Source: Dehalococcoidia bacterium
GTDB taxonomy: Bacteria; Chloroflexota; Dehalococcoidia; UBA2979
Length of the DNA: 64,000 nucleotides
Reading direction: 5' to 3'
NCBI GenBank assembly: GCA_023228825.1
Contig: JALOAL010000009.1
Span: 62,001 to 126,000, forward strand
Shown here: positions 47,288 through 58,575 of the stretch, one piece after another
Layout: every line of letters starts with the position of its first letter
Position numbering within the stretch: the stretch's first letter is position 1
Notes under the pieces: generated by a model
Told to the model about the DNA's origin: nothing
Seen by the model: only the letters and a program-made list of their open reading frames with translations
The model's database searches: none
Position numbers and translations under genes: made by a program

Positions 47288-48835
47288 CTACGGGGTCACG
47301 TCTGCGAGCCGGTTGGGACCCTCCGCGATACGGATCTCGTCGAAGTAGAGTTTCGTGGGCTGTCCGTAGACGCCCCACTTGCTGTAGGTCGTGTCCCGGA
47401 CGGCCAGGGTGCGGCCGCGGTAGGAGACCTCCCGCTCGCCGTCCACGTAGACCTCGAACACTCCGTCACCGCCCTTGGACCACACGGCGTGGAAGGCGAT
47501 GTCGTACCAGCGGTCCGTCTGGAACGACCAGCGGCCCAGTTCCTGGAACGTCTGCGTGCCGCCCGTGCTGGTCTTCCGGCGCAGGAACAACTGCTGCCGC
47601 TCAGCGTCCAGGTGGAGGCTGAACATGGGCGAGCCCTCGTCCGTGTACTGGAAGATGATGCGGTCGTTCCAGGTGGAGTTCTTGCCCTGGTTGTAGTCCC
47701 GGGGGAAGTAGTACGAGATCCCCTGCCAGCGCTCCTTGCCCGCGCCCACGTGATCCTGGGCGTGCCACTCGGCGCGGTAGCCGCCGGCGTGCCACGTGGG
47801 GTCGCCCGGCTTGAGCAGGGCCACGCCGGCCCGCTCGCCCGTGCGGGCGATGGACGTGGTGGAGAGGGCGTGCGAGGTGGCCGTGTGGGCCTCCTCCCGC
47901 GTGGGGCTGCCCGGCTCATACGTGGTGTGGCGCAGGAGCCCGGAGGTGGAGCGCACCGGCGGCGCCGCGGCCGCCAGGGTGGACGCAGGCGCGCTGGTGG
48001 GCTGGGGCGCGGCCGCCCGAGCCTGCGGCGCGGGGGTGGGCGCCTGCGGCGCGTCAGCGCGGGGCCGCGAGGGGCTCGAGGCGTCCTGTGAGCCCGTCGG
48101 GGCCGGCGCTGACGGTACGGCGGCCAGATTGGAGCCGGACGGCGCCTGCGGGGCGGGCGTGTCCTGCGGAGTCCTGGGCGCCGTGTTGGCTTCCTCAGCG
48201 TAGGAACGACGCAGCCACACGATGCTGTCCGCCTCCAGCGACACGGCGGGGCTCAGCGTGTTGGCAAAGTCCGGCGCGCCCACCATGTAGGACTTGAAGT
48301 GCTGAAGTGCGGTGTCGAAGATCAGGACGCCCGCCACCGTGAACGGCTGGGCCTGGATCAGGCCCTCCACCGTGGTGCTGCCGGCGAGGCCCACCGTGAG
48401 CCCGCCCGGGCGCGGAGCATCGAGCGCGCGAGGTCCGTTGGTGGAGATGGTCTGGGCGAGGGACTGTCTCGTCCACTGCGAGGCCAGGCCGCTGCTACCC
48501 GCGGGCACGCGCAGCCAGACGATGTCGTCCGGCCGTATGCGGGAGCGGAACACCTTGTTCACGTGCGCGGGGGCGCCCGGGATGTAGGTGACGAACTGCT
48601 GGTCGTCCAGCAGGAACGCACTCACGGACTGGACGTCGAACGGGAGTGTGTCGATGAGGCGGTCTGGCTGGGAGGTGCCGGCGACGGTCAGGACCATCTC
48701 CGCAGGAGGGGGTTGCTTGGCTAGCGGCGCCGGACTGGCGCCTCCGATGGCTTGGCTGGCGATGATGATCGCCAGGGTCAGGGACACCGCGGCGAGCGCC
48801 GTGGTGAGCCGGACCGGGACATGGAACGTGCGCAA
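47288..48835 (-). CDS. Large exported polysaccharide lyase-like protein with duplicated N-terminal domain
   Basis: This 515-residue protein is read from a TTG with AAAGGG upstream. It starts with a signal/membrane segment (about 9-32), has a Pro/Ala/Thr-rich linker (about 215-305) and ends in a lyase domain like that of the neighbouring lipoprotein (YRAEWHAQDHVGAGKERW; NDRIIFQYTDEG; RWYDIAFHAVWSKGGDGVF). Residues about 60-112 and 160-212 are two copies of a small domain (DTLPFDVQSVSAFLLDDQQF / QAQPFTVAGVLIFDTALQHF), each ending in IVWLRV/IVWLRR. This module looks like a carbohydrate- or cell-wall-contact unit. No lipobox Cys is seen. The true start could be further upstream, but the frame there is poor. 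Confidence 0.8.
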   Translation of the reverse strand: MRTFHVPVRLTTALAAVSLTLAIIIASQAIGGASPAPLAKQPPPAEMVLTVAGTSQPDRLIDTLPFDVQSVSAFLLDDQQFVTYIPGAPAHVNKVFRSRIRPDDIVWLRVPAGSSGLASQWTRQSLAQTISTNGPRALDAPRPGGLTVGLAGSTTVEGLIQAQPFTVAGVLIFDTALQHFKSYMVGAPDFANTLSPAVSLEADSIVWLRRSYAEEANTAPRTPQDTPAPQAPSGSNLAAVPSAPAPTGSQDASSPSRPRADAPQAPTPAPQARAAAPQPTSAPASTLAAAAPPVRSTSGLLRHTTYEPGSPTREEAHTATSHALSTTSIARTGERAGVALLKPGDPTWHAGGYRAEWHAQDHVGAGKERWQGISYYFPRDYNQGKNSTWNDRIIFQYTDEGSPMFSLHLDAERQQLFLRRKTSTGGTQTFQELGRWSFQTDRWYDIAFHAVWSKGGDGVFEVYVDGEREVSYRGRTLAVRDTTYSKWGVYGQPTKLYFDEIRIAEGPNRLADVTP

Positions 48836-49834
48836 ATGGATATCCCTTTCGGTGAGTGGACAGGTCGCCGCAGGGCCGGGCGCGCATGCAAAGCGCGCCG
48901 GTCCGATGGGACGCGATGGCCGTGGATGGCCCGGTAAGGCCACGGGGAGTGCGGCCGGCGTGCGGCGGAGGCGTACGCCCTCTCTGTTACCCGCCCATTG
49001 CTCGCACCGGAGAGCCGAGGCCCGGCTTCCCCTTGTGGTGCGTGGCCCCTGCTTCGCCGCCCTGGGAAGGAGGAGCACCGTTACGCCGGAGATACTGGCA
49101 CGGGGGTATCCGGAATGGAAATTCAAGAACGCGAGAAAACAATGTGAACGTGTGAGAACTCGATAGGGTGAGTAATCCAGCCCACCTGCTATCCATCCGA
49201 TATCGGACTTCTCGCGGGTGACCGTAGCCGCAGGTGCGACTAGGCCTCAGACCGGCGCATGCGGGGTGGGCATGTTGTGCACGCCGGGCGAGTGCGGTGA
49301 CGGCTCAGGGGCCGATCTCAATACCGATGCCAGGCGCTCGGTTGCTCTGCGACGCGCCCGATTTCGGCTCCCACATCTGCCAGTGGCGCGCTGTCCCCGT
49401 GCAGCGTGACACACGCGTGGCGGAGGGATATCCACACTGATCCCTGTGCCTTTGAGTCCACTGAGGGCGGTCGATGATGTGAGGAATGCTCGGTTCGTCT
49501 CGACCGATTGCCGCGCTGAGCACGTGCGATATCGACGGGTGTAATGCGAGAGGCCCGCTGAACAGTGGGCCTCTCTGGACGTCGGGTGTACGCGGGCGGT
49601 GCGGTGCGGGATGTCGAGGCCACCTCGTGGCTGGGCTACGCGTCCAGTCACGTTTCCAGGCCTCCGGATGTTCGCGACGCGCCCATCGGCGCCTCAAGAC
49701 GGCGTCGTGAGGCGGGGCAGCGGTATCGCGGGCGCCTTCGGAGGAAAGGGTCGAGGGATTGAGGCCGCTGAGGCCGCACGCGGGGCGAATCTCCCGCCGC
49801 GCGCGAAGATGCGGGGCCCCACCTCGATGGGCCG
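48836..49834. other. One-kilobase region without a recognisable gene
   Basis: No frame here shows coding character or family resemblance; the longest is 134 residues and Arg/Pro-rich. Bases 49090-49215 are clearly more AT-rich than the surroundings and include the 12-bp palindrome TCCGATATCGGA (49196-49207), so they probably hold the promoter of the large lyase gene. A strong hairpin follows at 49548-49575. Confidence 0.6.
49548..49575. terminator. Strong hairpin in the gene-poor region
   Basis: GAGAGGCCCGCTG pairs with CAGTGGGCCTCTC across 13 positions (one G-T pair). It is about 260 bases beyond the kinase gene stop on the minus strand and may end that transcript or a non-coding one. Confidence 0.65.
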
Positions 49835-50370
49835 CTAGCGGAGGAGCGCCTCGGCCTGGCGGGCCAGCACCTGGTCCACCGTTTCGTGGACGCTGAGGTC
49901 GGCCGTGTCCAGCCACAGGCCCAGTTCGCCCAGTTCCTTGCGGAAGCGCGGTTCCAGGTGCGTCCAGTCGGAGGCGGCGGTCTTGGTCCGCTGCCCGTCC
50001 CGTTCCAGGGCCACCGAGGCGCCCGGCGCCAGCACCACCAGGTGCAGGGCCGCACCCATCAGGTAGTGGCGATAGGCATCCAGCAGGTGCCGGGTGGAGA
50101 CCACGTAGTCCATGACGGGGGTGAACCCCGCCTCCGCGTAGGAGCGGGCGAGGAGGCACTGGTTACGGATCACCAGTTCCACCTGCCGGTCAGACTCGTC
50201 ACGTGGCTCCTCGCCGGGGAGGACGCGGCCGCTCACCACCTGCTCCCCCAGCGCGTCGCCCTCCAGGTGCGCGGCGCGCTCGAGGCGTCCCGCGAGGTCG
50301 CGGGCGACCGTGGACTTGCCGACGCCGGGGATACCTGTGATGAGCCAGACCTCAGGCGGCCGGAAGTGCA

Positions 50371-50371
<1 letters not shown>
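49835..50371 (-). CDS. P-loop kinase (AAA_33/zeta-toxin-like) of unknown substrate
   Basis: This 178-residue small kinase has the P-loop GIPGVGKST (13-21) and HLEGDALGEQVVSG, the latter resembling the substrate-binding 'D' of chloramphenicol phosphotransferase and related kinases. The lid region VIRNQCLLARSYAEAGFTP and VLAPGASVALERDGQRTK follow. The ATG shares one base with the secA stop (TGATG), so it is translated after SecA. The substrate may be a nucleotide, a sugar or a small antibiotic-like molecule. Nothing links it to secretion except the overlap. An antibiotic kinase is only one possibility. Confidence 0.8.
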
Positions 50372-52995
<2,624 letters not shown>

Positions 52996-53068
52996 CAGTG
53001 CCTCCTGCCGGTCGATCCAATGTAGACCGGCGACGGTTGTCGTCGAGCGATCTGATCACGAAAGCGGT

Positions 53069-53098
53069 GTGATCTCGGGTGACCTCGGGTGATCTGAG
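53069..53098. repeat. Three 10-bp tandem repeats upstream of secA
   Basis: GTGATCTCGG, GTGACCTCGG and GTGATCTGAG lie in the 153-base gap between secA and prs on the minus strand. They are imperfect and of unknown function; they could form part of the secA promoter region. Confidence 0.65.
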
Positions 53099-53148
53099 CG
53101 CCTCGGCGCTGGGGCGAGGCGAGCGCGAGGCCTCCGACCGTGCGGCCG

Positions 53149-54093
53149 CTATCGGAAGAGCGCACCCACCGAGCCGCCGGTGTGTATGCGGTGAATGGCG
53201 TCGCCGATCATGGGCGCCACGGACAGCACGGTGGTAGGGACGGTCTTGAACCCGCCGTGCACCAGCGGCAGCGAGTCGGTGAAGACGATCTCGTCCAGGT
53301 CCGGCGTGTCCAGCACCTCGAAGGCCTTCGGAGCCATGACCGGGTGTACGCACGCCACGCGCACGGAGGCGGCGCCACGCTCGCGGAGCAGCCGGACGGC
53401 GGAGGCCACGGTGCCGCCGGTGAGGATCTCGTCGTCCAGGATCAGGCAGTCGCGGTCCTTTGCCTCCCCGATCAGGGTCATGGCCTCCGCGGACTCCTTG
53501 TTGCCGTCCCGCTTCTTGTCCACGATCGCGATGTCCGCGTCGATGCGGGCTGCGAGGTCCCTCGCCAGTTTCGCGCGGCCCACGTCCGGCGCCACCACGG
53601 TGGGGGCGTGCAGGTTGAGGGACGCGAAGTAGTCCGCGATCAGCGGGAATGCGGTCAGTTCGTCCAGCGGGATGTTGAAGAAGCCCTGGATCTGGCCGGC
53701 GTGCATGTCCATGGAGAGCACGCGGTCCGCGCCCGCCACCTCCATGAAGTTGGCGACCAGGCGGGCCGTCACCGGGACGCGCGGCTGATCCTTCTTGTCC
53801 GACCGGCCGTACGCGTAGTACGGCACCACCGCGGTGATGCGTCCGGCGGAGGCGCGCTTCGCCGCGTCGATCATGATGAGGAGTTCCATCAGGCGGGTGT
53901 TCACCGGCGCCACCAGCGGCTGCACCAGGTAGACGTCCCGCTCGCGGATGTTCTCCTCGTACTTCACGAAGATCTCTTCGTTGGAGAACTGGAACACCTG
54001 CACGTCGCCCAGCGGGATCTCCAGGTGCTTGCAGATCGACTCCGCCAGCCCCTTGTGGTTGTTACCCGTGAACACGGCGATCTCACGGAACAC
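53149..54093 (-). CDS. prs: Ribose-phosphate pyrophosphokinase (PRPP synthetase)
   Basis: This 314-residue enzyme makes PRPP from ribose-5-phosphate and ATP for nucleotide, histidine and tryptophan synthesis. The GTG start (MFREIAVFTGNNHKGLAE) has a perfect AGGAGG six bases upstream, while an ATG ten codons earlier has none. Family blocks include FSNEEIFVKYEENIRERDVY, AAKRASAGRITAVVPYYAY and SMDMHAGQIQGFF. The PRPP loop reads LILDDEILTGGT, where the usual form is LVDDMIDTGGT. The length agrees with class I enzymes. It is divergent from the HTH-methyltransferase gene. Confidence 0.97.
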   Translation of the reverse strand: MFREIAVFTGNNHKGLAESICKHLEIPLGDVQVFQFSNEEIFVKYEENIRERDVYLVQPLVAPVNTRLMELLIMIDAAKRASAGRITAVVPYYAYGRSDKKDQPRVPVTARLVANFMEVAGADRVLSMDMHAGQIQGFFNIPLDELTAFPLIADYFASLNLHAPTVVAPDVGRAKLARDLAARIDADIAIVDKKRDGNKESAEAMTLIGEAKDRDCLILDDEILTGGTVASAVRLLRERGAASVRVACVHPVMAPKAFEVLDTPDLDEIVFTDSLPLVHGGFKTVPTTVLSVAPMIGDAIHRIHTGGSVGALFR

Positions 54094-54284
54094 AGGGGGC
54101 CTCCTGTAGGCGTCGCGTGGCATGGCGGTATCCGGGGAAGCGTCGAACAGGTGGTCGTCCGGAACCGGGCCGGGGGCCGATGGTAGCACCGGCTTTCGCT
54201 TGAGGCTCCCGGCCCCCGCGCTGCGAGGCGCACCGGGAACACTACTGTCAGGTGTGATTGACAGCAGAGGCGTGCAGGCGCAGG

Positions 54285-55265
54285 ATGCGGCGCATGGCCC
54301 GTACACGACACGACCGCGCGGACGAGGGCGTCCTCCAGGAACACGTGGACCGGCTGCGCGCGGCCGACCATGTCCTCGCCTGGGTCGGCGGCGAGGTGCA
54401 GCGCGCACGAGCCGCGCGTGACGAGGCGATCCGAGAGGCGGTGGCCGCCGGACTGTCGCTCCGCCAGATCGGCGGAGCGCTCGGCCTCTCGGCGGAGGGG
54501 GTCCGCGCCACACTGCCGCCGGGTAGCGCAAAGTACGACCGCCTGGGCGCCACGTACGCCTCCACCCGTCAGGCCGACCCTCGCGTCCAGGCGGCGATCT
54601 GGGATGCCTTGGGCGATGCGCGCTCGGTGGTGAACGTTGGGGCAGGCGCCGGTTCGTACGAGCCACCGCAGACCATCCTGGCCGTGGAGCCGTCGCTCGT
54701 GATGATCGCGCAGCGGCCCTCGGGGCTCGCTCCGGTGGCGGTGACCACGGCCGCTCGCATCCCGCTCCCGGACGGCGCCGTGGACGCGGCACTGTGTTCG
54801 CTGACCATCCATCACTGGGACGATCTTGACGCGGGCTTCGCGGAGATCCGGCGCGTTGCGCGTCGGGTGGTGATCTTTACATGGGATCAGCAGGTCTACC
54901 GCGACTACTGGCTGGTGAAAGACTACTTCCCCGGCATCGCGGCTTATGACGACGAGCGGGCAGTCCCCATCGCCCGACTGGCCGAGGCGTTCCCAGGCGC
55001 CCGCGTCATCCCCGTCCCCGTGCCGCACGACTGCACGGACGGCTTCCTGGGTGCGTTCTGGCGTCGGCCAGAGGCGTACCTCGACCCGCTCGTCCGCGCC
55101 GGCGCTTCGGGCTTCTCCACGGTCGGCGACCAGGAGACAGAAGAGGGCCTGCAGCGCCTGGTGGATGACCTCGGCACCGGCGAGTGGCGCCGGAAGTACG
55201 GGCACCTCCTGGAGCAGGACGCAGCGGACCTGGGCTACCGGCTGGTGGTGGCGGACTGGGAGTAG
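54285..55265 (+). CDS. HTH-SAM methyltransferase fusion
   Basis: This protein of about 326 residues has two parts. The N-terminal 90 residues hold a long helical region (VDRLRAADHVLAWVGGEVQR) and a helix-turn-helix like sigma region 4 or a Myb/TrfB-type HTH (GLSLRQIGGALGLSAEGVRA). The C-terminal part is a class I methyltransferase with VVNVGAGAGSYEP (motif I), IPLPDGAVDAALCSLTIHHW (motif II-III) and a Methyltransf_11-like fold. The start is uncertain (ATG at 54285 or 54294, or a TTG further up). The HTH raises the possibility of DNA-linked or self-regulating action. Small-molecule methylation is an alternative. The gene is divergent from prs and stands alone. Confidence 0.75.
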   Translation: MRRMARTRHDRADEGVLQEHVDRLRAADHVLAWVGGEVQRARAARDEAIREAVAAGLSLRQIGGALGLSAEGVRATLPPGSAKYDRLGATYASTRQADPRVQAAIWDALGDARSVVNVGAGAGSYEPPQTILAVEPSLVMIAQRPSGLAPVAVTTAARIPLPDGAVDAALCSLTIHHWDDLDAGFAEIRRVARRVVIFTWDQQVYRDYWLVKDYFPGIAAYDDERAVPIARLAEAFPGARVIPVPVPHDCTDGFLGAFWRRPEAYLDPLVRAGASGFSTVGDQETEEGLQRLVDDLGTGEWRRKYGHLLEQDAADLGYRLVVADWE

Positions 55266-55421
55266 GGCCGCGTGCTGGACACCTGGCGCCCCCAACGAGA
55301 TTCCCGCGCGGGGGCTGACGGTTGGTACAATCTTCACTCGCCGTGAACCACTGCGAGCCGACTCACCCGCACCGCGGGCTGCGGCGACGCGCCGGAGTCA
55401 CTGACACGAGCGAGGATCCTC

Positions 55422-56597
55422 ATGGACTTCACGTTTACCCCGGACGAAGAGCGCTTCCGCGCCGAACTCAAGGCGTTCCTGGCCGGCCACCTGCCGGAGG
55501 ACTGGGACTTCCGTGACTTTGTGGGCGAGGTTGAGAAGGACGAGCGCCGGGAGATGGCGCGCGTGGTGAACCAGGCGCTGGCCGAGCGTCGATGGCTCGC
55601 GCTGCCCTGGAAGGAAGAGTTCGGGGGATCTGGCGCCGGCCACATGCAGCAGGCGATCTTCACAGACGAGACGGCGTACGCCCGCATGCCCGGTGGCGGA
55701 GGCCAGGGCGTGGCGTGGGTGGGACCGGCGATCCAGCAGTTCGGCTCGCAGGAGCAGCAGCGCCTCTACCTGCCGCGCATCGCGCAGGGCGCGGACACCT
55801 GGTGCACGCTCTACACCGAGCCCGGCGCCGGCTCCGACCTGGCCTCGATCCAGACGCGCGCGGAGCGCCAGGGCGACGAGTACGTCATCAACGGCGCCAA
55901 GATCTACGCCTCCGGTGCGCAGGACGCCACCATGGGCTGGCTCGCCGCGCGCACGGACCCCAACGCCGCCAAGCATCGAGGCATCTCCACCTTCGCTGTC
56001 CCCATGGACGCGCCGGGCATCAGCATCCGGCCGCTGGAGGACATGACCGGCGGCACGCAACTGAACGAGGTGTTCTTCGAAAACGTGCGTCTGCCGGCGG
56101 ACCACCTGGTGGGCCACGAGAACCGCGGCTGGTACCAGGTGGCGACCACACTGGACTTCGAACGCTCCGGGGTGGACTCGTTCGCGCAGGGCAAGCGGAA
56201 CCTGGAACGCCTGGTGGCGGCCGCGAAGGACGAGGCGTCCCTGATCTCAAGGAACCCGGCGGCGCGCTACGAACTGGCGGACCGCTGGATCGAGTTGCAG
56301 GTGGGCTTCAACGTGGCCTACCGCGTCCCCTACCTGCAGGCGGAGGGCCTGGTCCCCAACCACGAGGCCAGCGTCTCCAAGTTGTACGGCTCCGAACTCC
56401 AGCAGCGCATCGCCGGTACGGGGATGCACCTGCTGGGGCAGGCGTCCCAACTGGCGCCCGGATCGCCGTACGCCAGGATGGGCGGCGCGTTCTCGCACCT
56501 CTACCTCGCCTCCAGCGCCGCCACCGTCGCGGCCGGCACCAGCGAGGTGCAGCGCAACATCATCGCCCAGCGCGGACTCGGACTGCCTCGCGGCTAG
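55422..56597 (+). CDS. Acyl-CoA dehydrogenase
   Basis: This 391-residue FAD enzyme starts MDFTFTPDEERFRAELKAF. It has the signature LYTEPGAGSDLASIQTR, the loop NGAKIYASGAQDATMGW and the C-terminal GTSEVQRNIIAQRGLGLPRG. The last block corresponds to the flavin/adenine-contact region of the family, but the catalytic Glu of the medium-chain enzymes (Glu-Gly-Thr) is replaced by Ala-Gly-Thr. It is a single gene with no short partner next to it, unlike the other two acyl-CoA dehydrogenase sets in the window. A candidate -10 (TACAAT) lies about 90 bases upstream with a poor -35. The substrate is unknown. Confidence 0.93.
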   Translation: MDFTFTPDEERFRAELKAFLAGHLPEDWDFRDFVGEVEKDERREMARVVNQALAERRWLALPWKEEFGGSGAGHMQQAIFTDETAYARMPGGGGQGVAWVGPAIQQFGSQEQQRLYLPRIAQGADTWCTLYTEPGAGSDLASIQTRAERQGDEYVINGAKIYASGAQDATMGWLAARTDPNAAKHRGISTFAVPMDAPGISIRPLEDMTGGTQLNEVFFENVRLPADHLVGHENRGWYQVATTLDFERSGVDSFAQGKRNLERLVAAAKDEASLISRNPAARYELADRWIELQVGFNVAYRVPYLQAEGLVPNHEASVSKLYGSELQQRIAGTGMHLLGQASQLAPGSPYARMGGAFSHLYLASSAATVAAGTSEVQRNIIAQRGLGLPRG

Positions 56598-56721
56598 GCC
56601 CCCCGGCCCGCGATCCAGCACCCGCGCTCCAGCACCCGCGACAACGCACGCACTGCACCCGTCCGGCCCCCCCCCCCGGAACCTTCTCGCGCTCCCGAGC
56701 GTCCGAGGAAGAGCGGGGCGT

Positions 56722-57006
56722 GTTGGCTCCCGCTTCGTCGATATCCCCGTCACGATCACCTCCACGCTCACTTCCGGCGAGGAAGAGCGGTTCCAGGGCA
56801 CGTACGCGTTCCGCCGCGGCGTGGTGGAGGGCGCGCAGCCCGAGTGGCGGATCTACTCGGCAGAGGTCTCGCAGGGTCGACTGACCGGTTTCCACCGTGC
56901 AGGGACAGGCGGATACGGGAGCGTGAGATGGGCGACCGCGATCATGGCGGGTGAGAGTCTGATCAAATCGCGGTCGCCATCTCGAATTGATATGTGGAAA
57001 GGCTGA
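56722..57006 (+). pseudogene. C-terminal remnant of an exported protein
   Basis: This frame has no start codon before 56821, but it reads GSRFVDIPVTITSTLTSG then EEERFQGTYAFRRGVVEGAQ and PEWRIYSAEVSQ. The pattern of strands and the ending 'WRIYSAxL' resemble the last domain of small Chloroflexi lipoproteins whose function I do not know. A run of 13 C lies 40-50 bases upstream. Nothing resembling the N-terminal part is visible. After SAEVSQ the frame continues into an inverted repeat and loses resemblance. It looks like a decayed gene cut off at its 5' side. Confidence 0.5.
56925..56983. repeat. Near-perfect 17-bp inverted repeat
   Basis: Arms GAGATGGGCGACCGCGAT (56925-56942) and ATCGCGGTCGCCATCTC (56967-56983) pair perfectly except for one bulged G, with a 24-base spacer. 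It lies just after the decayed gene and before the LysM protein gene. It could be a terminator, a relic of a small mobile element, or a regulator binding site. Confidence 0.8.
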
Positions 57007-57093
57007 GCCGGCGCACGTAAATTGACACGGATGTCCCGCGACCGCTCCCCGGGGACATGATTTGACAAAGAAGCGGCGGGTGTTGCGAAAGCG

Positions 57094-58464
57094 GTGGCGG
57101 AGCCACCGCCCAGAGGGGTGCGTGCCTTGCAGGATTCCTTCGCCCGCGAAACCGGCGACACGTTCGGTCGGCGCCGCATGTCACGTCGCAAGTGGTTGGC
57201 CGGCATGGCCGTCGGCAGTGGGGTGGGCCTCATCGCCCCCCGCTCGCTCTTCGCCGCCGGCATGCCCGCAGTACGGGTGCGCCCCGCCGGGACCGAGCCC
57301 GCGCGGCCGGCCATTGCCCGGGCGCCCGGAGCGCCTCGACACCTGGCGTGGGTGTGGCAATTCCAGCACGACGGGGACCCCGGCGAGATCCGGGACACGC
57401 TGGCCGCGCACGGCCTGGGCGTGGTGCTGAAGACCCACGACGGTGTGCACTGGATGGGCGAGTACGACAAGACCTCGCTGGCCGTCACCGGCCCCCGCCG
57501 CCTGGAGGAGTACGCCAACTACTTCGAGCAGGCGGGCGTCCCCTTCCACGCCTGGGCGGTGGTGAAGGGACGGGACGCGGCGAAGGAGGCGGCGCTCGTC
57601 TCGGACGTGCTGAACGCCGGCGCGCGCAGCATCTTCCTGGACCTGGAGGGGCACCCCGGCTTCTGGGTGGGCACGGACGACGACGCCTCCCGCTACGGCG
57701 AGGCCGTCCGCCGCGCGCAGCCGAACGCGCGCATCTCCACCTCGATCGACCCGCGCCCGTGGGAGATCGACCGCATCCCGCTGGCGCAGTTCGCGGCGTT
57801 CACGGACGAGATCGCCCCGCAGGTCTACTGGAGCATGTTCTCCAACGAGGCGAACGCGAAGAGGTACGTGGCCGGCGGTATCCCCATTGCCCACGAGGAC
57901 ATTGGCCCCGCCTTCATCCTGCGCTCCGCCATGGAGCGCCTGTCCGAGTTCGGGCGGCCCATCCATCCCATTGGCGACGGCCTGGCGGAGTCGCTGGACG
58001 TCTGGCGCGACTTCATCGACGAGTCCTACTCCAACGAGGCGGACACGGTCTCCGTCTGGCGCTACGGCGTGGTGGAGGCGGACCTGTGGCCGCTCCTGCG
58101 CGACACGCCGCCTCGCGTCACGCAGTACGTGGTGCAGGCGGGCGACTCGCTGGGCGCGATCGCGTCCCGGCACGGGACGTCCGTCTCCGTGCTGGCGGAG
58201 ATGAACGGCATTGCCAACCCCAACCTGATCCAGGTGGGGCAGGTGCTCCGGCTGCCCGGCGGCGGCAGCGGGACGCACCCCGTGGCCTCCTCGCCCCTCC
58301 CGCCGAGGCCAGGCGCGGCCTCCGGCGTGCACACGGTGGTGGCGGGCGACACGCTGCTGGGCATCGCGCTGCGCTACAACCGCAGCCTGTCGCAGGTGGC
58401 GGGGGCCAACAACCTGCGGCCGCCGTACCTGATCCGTATCGGCCAGGTGCTGACCATCCCCTGA
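57094..58464 (+). CDS. Tat-exported protein with TIM-barrel-like domain and two LysM domains
   Basis: This protein of about 456 residues has a twin-arginine signal (SRRKWLAGMAVGSGVG, about 30-45). The central region (about 85-345) reads like a (beta/alpha) barrel glycoside hydrolase or a related sugar-binding fold: LAWVWQFQHDG, GVVLKTHDG, PFHAWAVVKG, SIFLDLEGHPGFW, ISTSIDPRPW, EIAPQVYWSMF. Two LysM peptidoglycan-binding domains follow (QYVVQAGDSLGAIASRHGTS at about 348 and HTVVAGDTLLGIALRYN at about 412). The LDLE and PQVYW motifs place acidic residues at strand ends, as in GH18/GH25-like enzymes, so a cell-wall glycosidase is likely. Start alternatives are the listed GTG and an ATG at 57178 next to the RR motif. 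Confidence 0.82.
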   Translation: MAEPPPRGVRALQDSFARETGDTFGRRRMSRRKWLAGMAVGSGVGLIAPRSLFAAGMPAVRVRPAGTEPARPAIARAPGAPRHLAWVWQFQHDGDPGEIRDTLAAHGLGVVLKTHDGVHWMGEYDKTSLAVTGPRRLEEYANYFEQAGVPFHAWAVVKGRDAAKEAALVSDVLNAGARSIFLDLEGHPGFWVGTDDDASRYGEAVRRAQPNARISTSIDPRPWEIDRIPLAQFAAFTDEIAPQVYWSMFSNEANAKRYVAGGIPIAHEDIGPAFILRSAMERLSEFGRPIHPIGDGLAESLDVWRDFIDESYSNEADTVSVWRYGVVEADLWPLLRDTPPRVTQYVVQAGDSLGAIASRHGTSVSVLAEMNGIANPNLIQVGQVLRLPGGGSGTHPVASSPLPPRPGAASGVHTVVAGDTLLGIALRYNRSLSQVAGANNLRPPYLIRIGQVLTIP

Positions 58465-58500
58465 GCCGCACGCCGGCCGCCGCCGCCTCCACCACAACGA

Positions 58501-58526
58501 GACAGCCCTGCCGAAGCAGGGCTGTC
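58501..58526. terminator. Terminator hairpin after the LysM protein gene
   Basis: GACAGCCCTGC and GCAGGGCTGTC form a perfect 11-bp stem with a CGAA tetraloop. It serves the convergent LysM gene and possibly the SDR gene from the other side. Confidence 0.82.
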
Positions 58527-58542
58527 TGGCGTCGGTCCGCCT

Positions 58543-58571
58543 CGTCCGTCCGAGGAGTCCTCGGACGGACG
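58543..58571. terminator. Second terminator hairpin before the SDR stop
   Basis: CGTCCGTCCGAGG and CCTCGGACGGACG form a perfect 13-bp stem with a 3-base loop, only four bases beyond the SDR stop on the minus strand. Two hairpins back to back separate the convergent genes. Confidence 0.82.
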
Positions 58572-58575
58572 GGTG

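Noticed and set aside
49247..49651. A 134-codon frame on the minus strand in the gene-poor region
   Set aside because: Arg/Pro/Ser-rich, no ribosome site, no recognisable motif, and it covers the strong hairpin.
53149..54792. A much longer N-terminus for PRPP synthetase
   Set aside because: The GTG start has a perfect AGGAGG and gives the standard length; upstream sequence overlaps the divergent methyltransferase gene.
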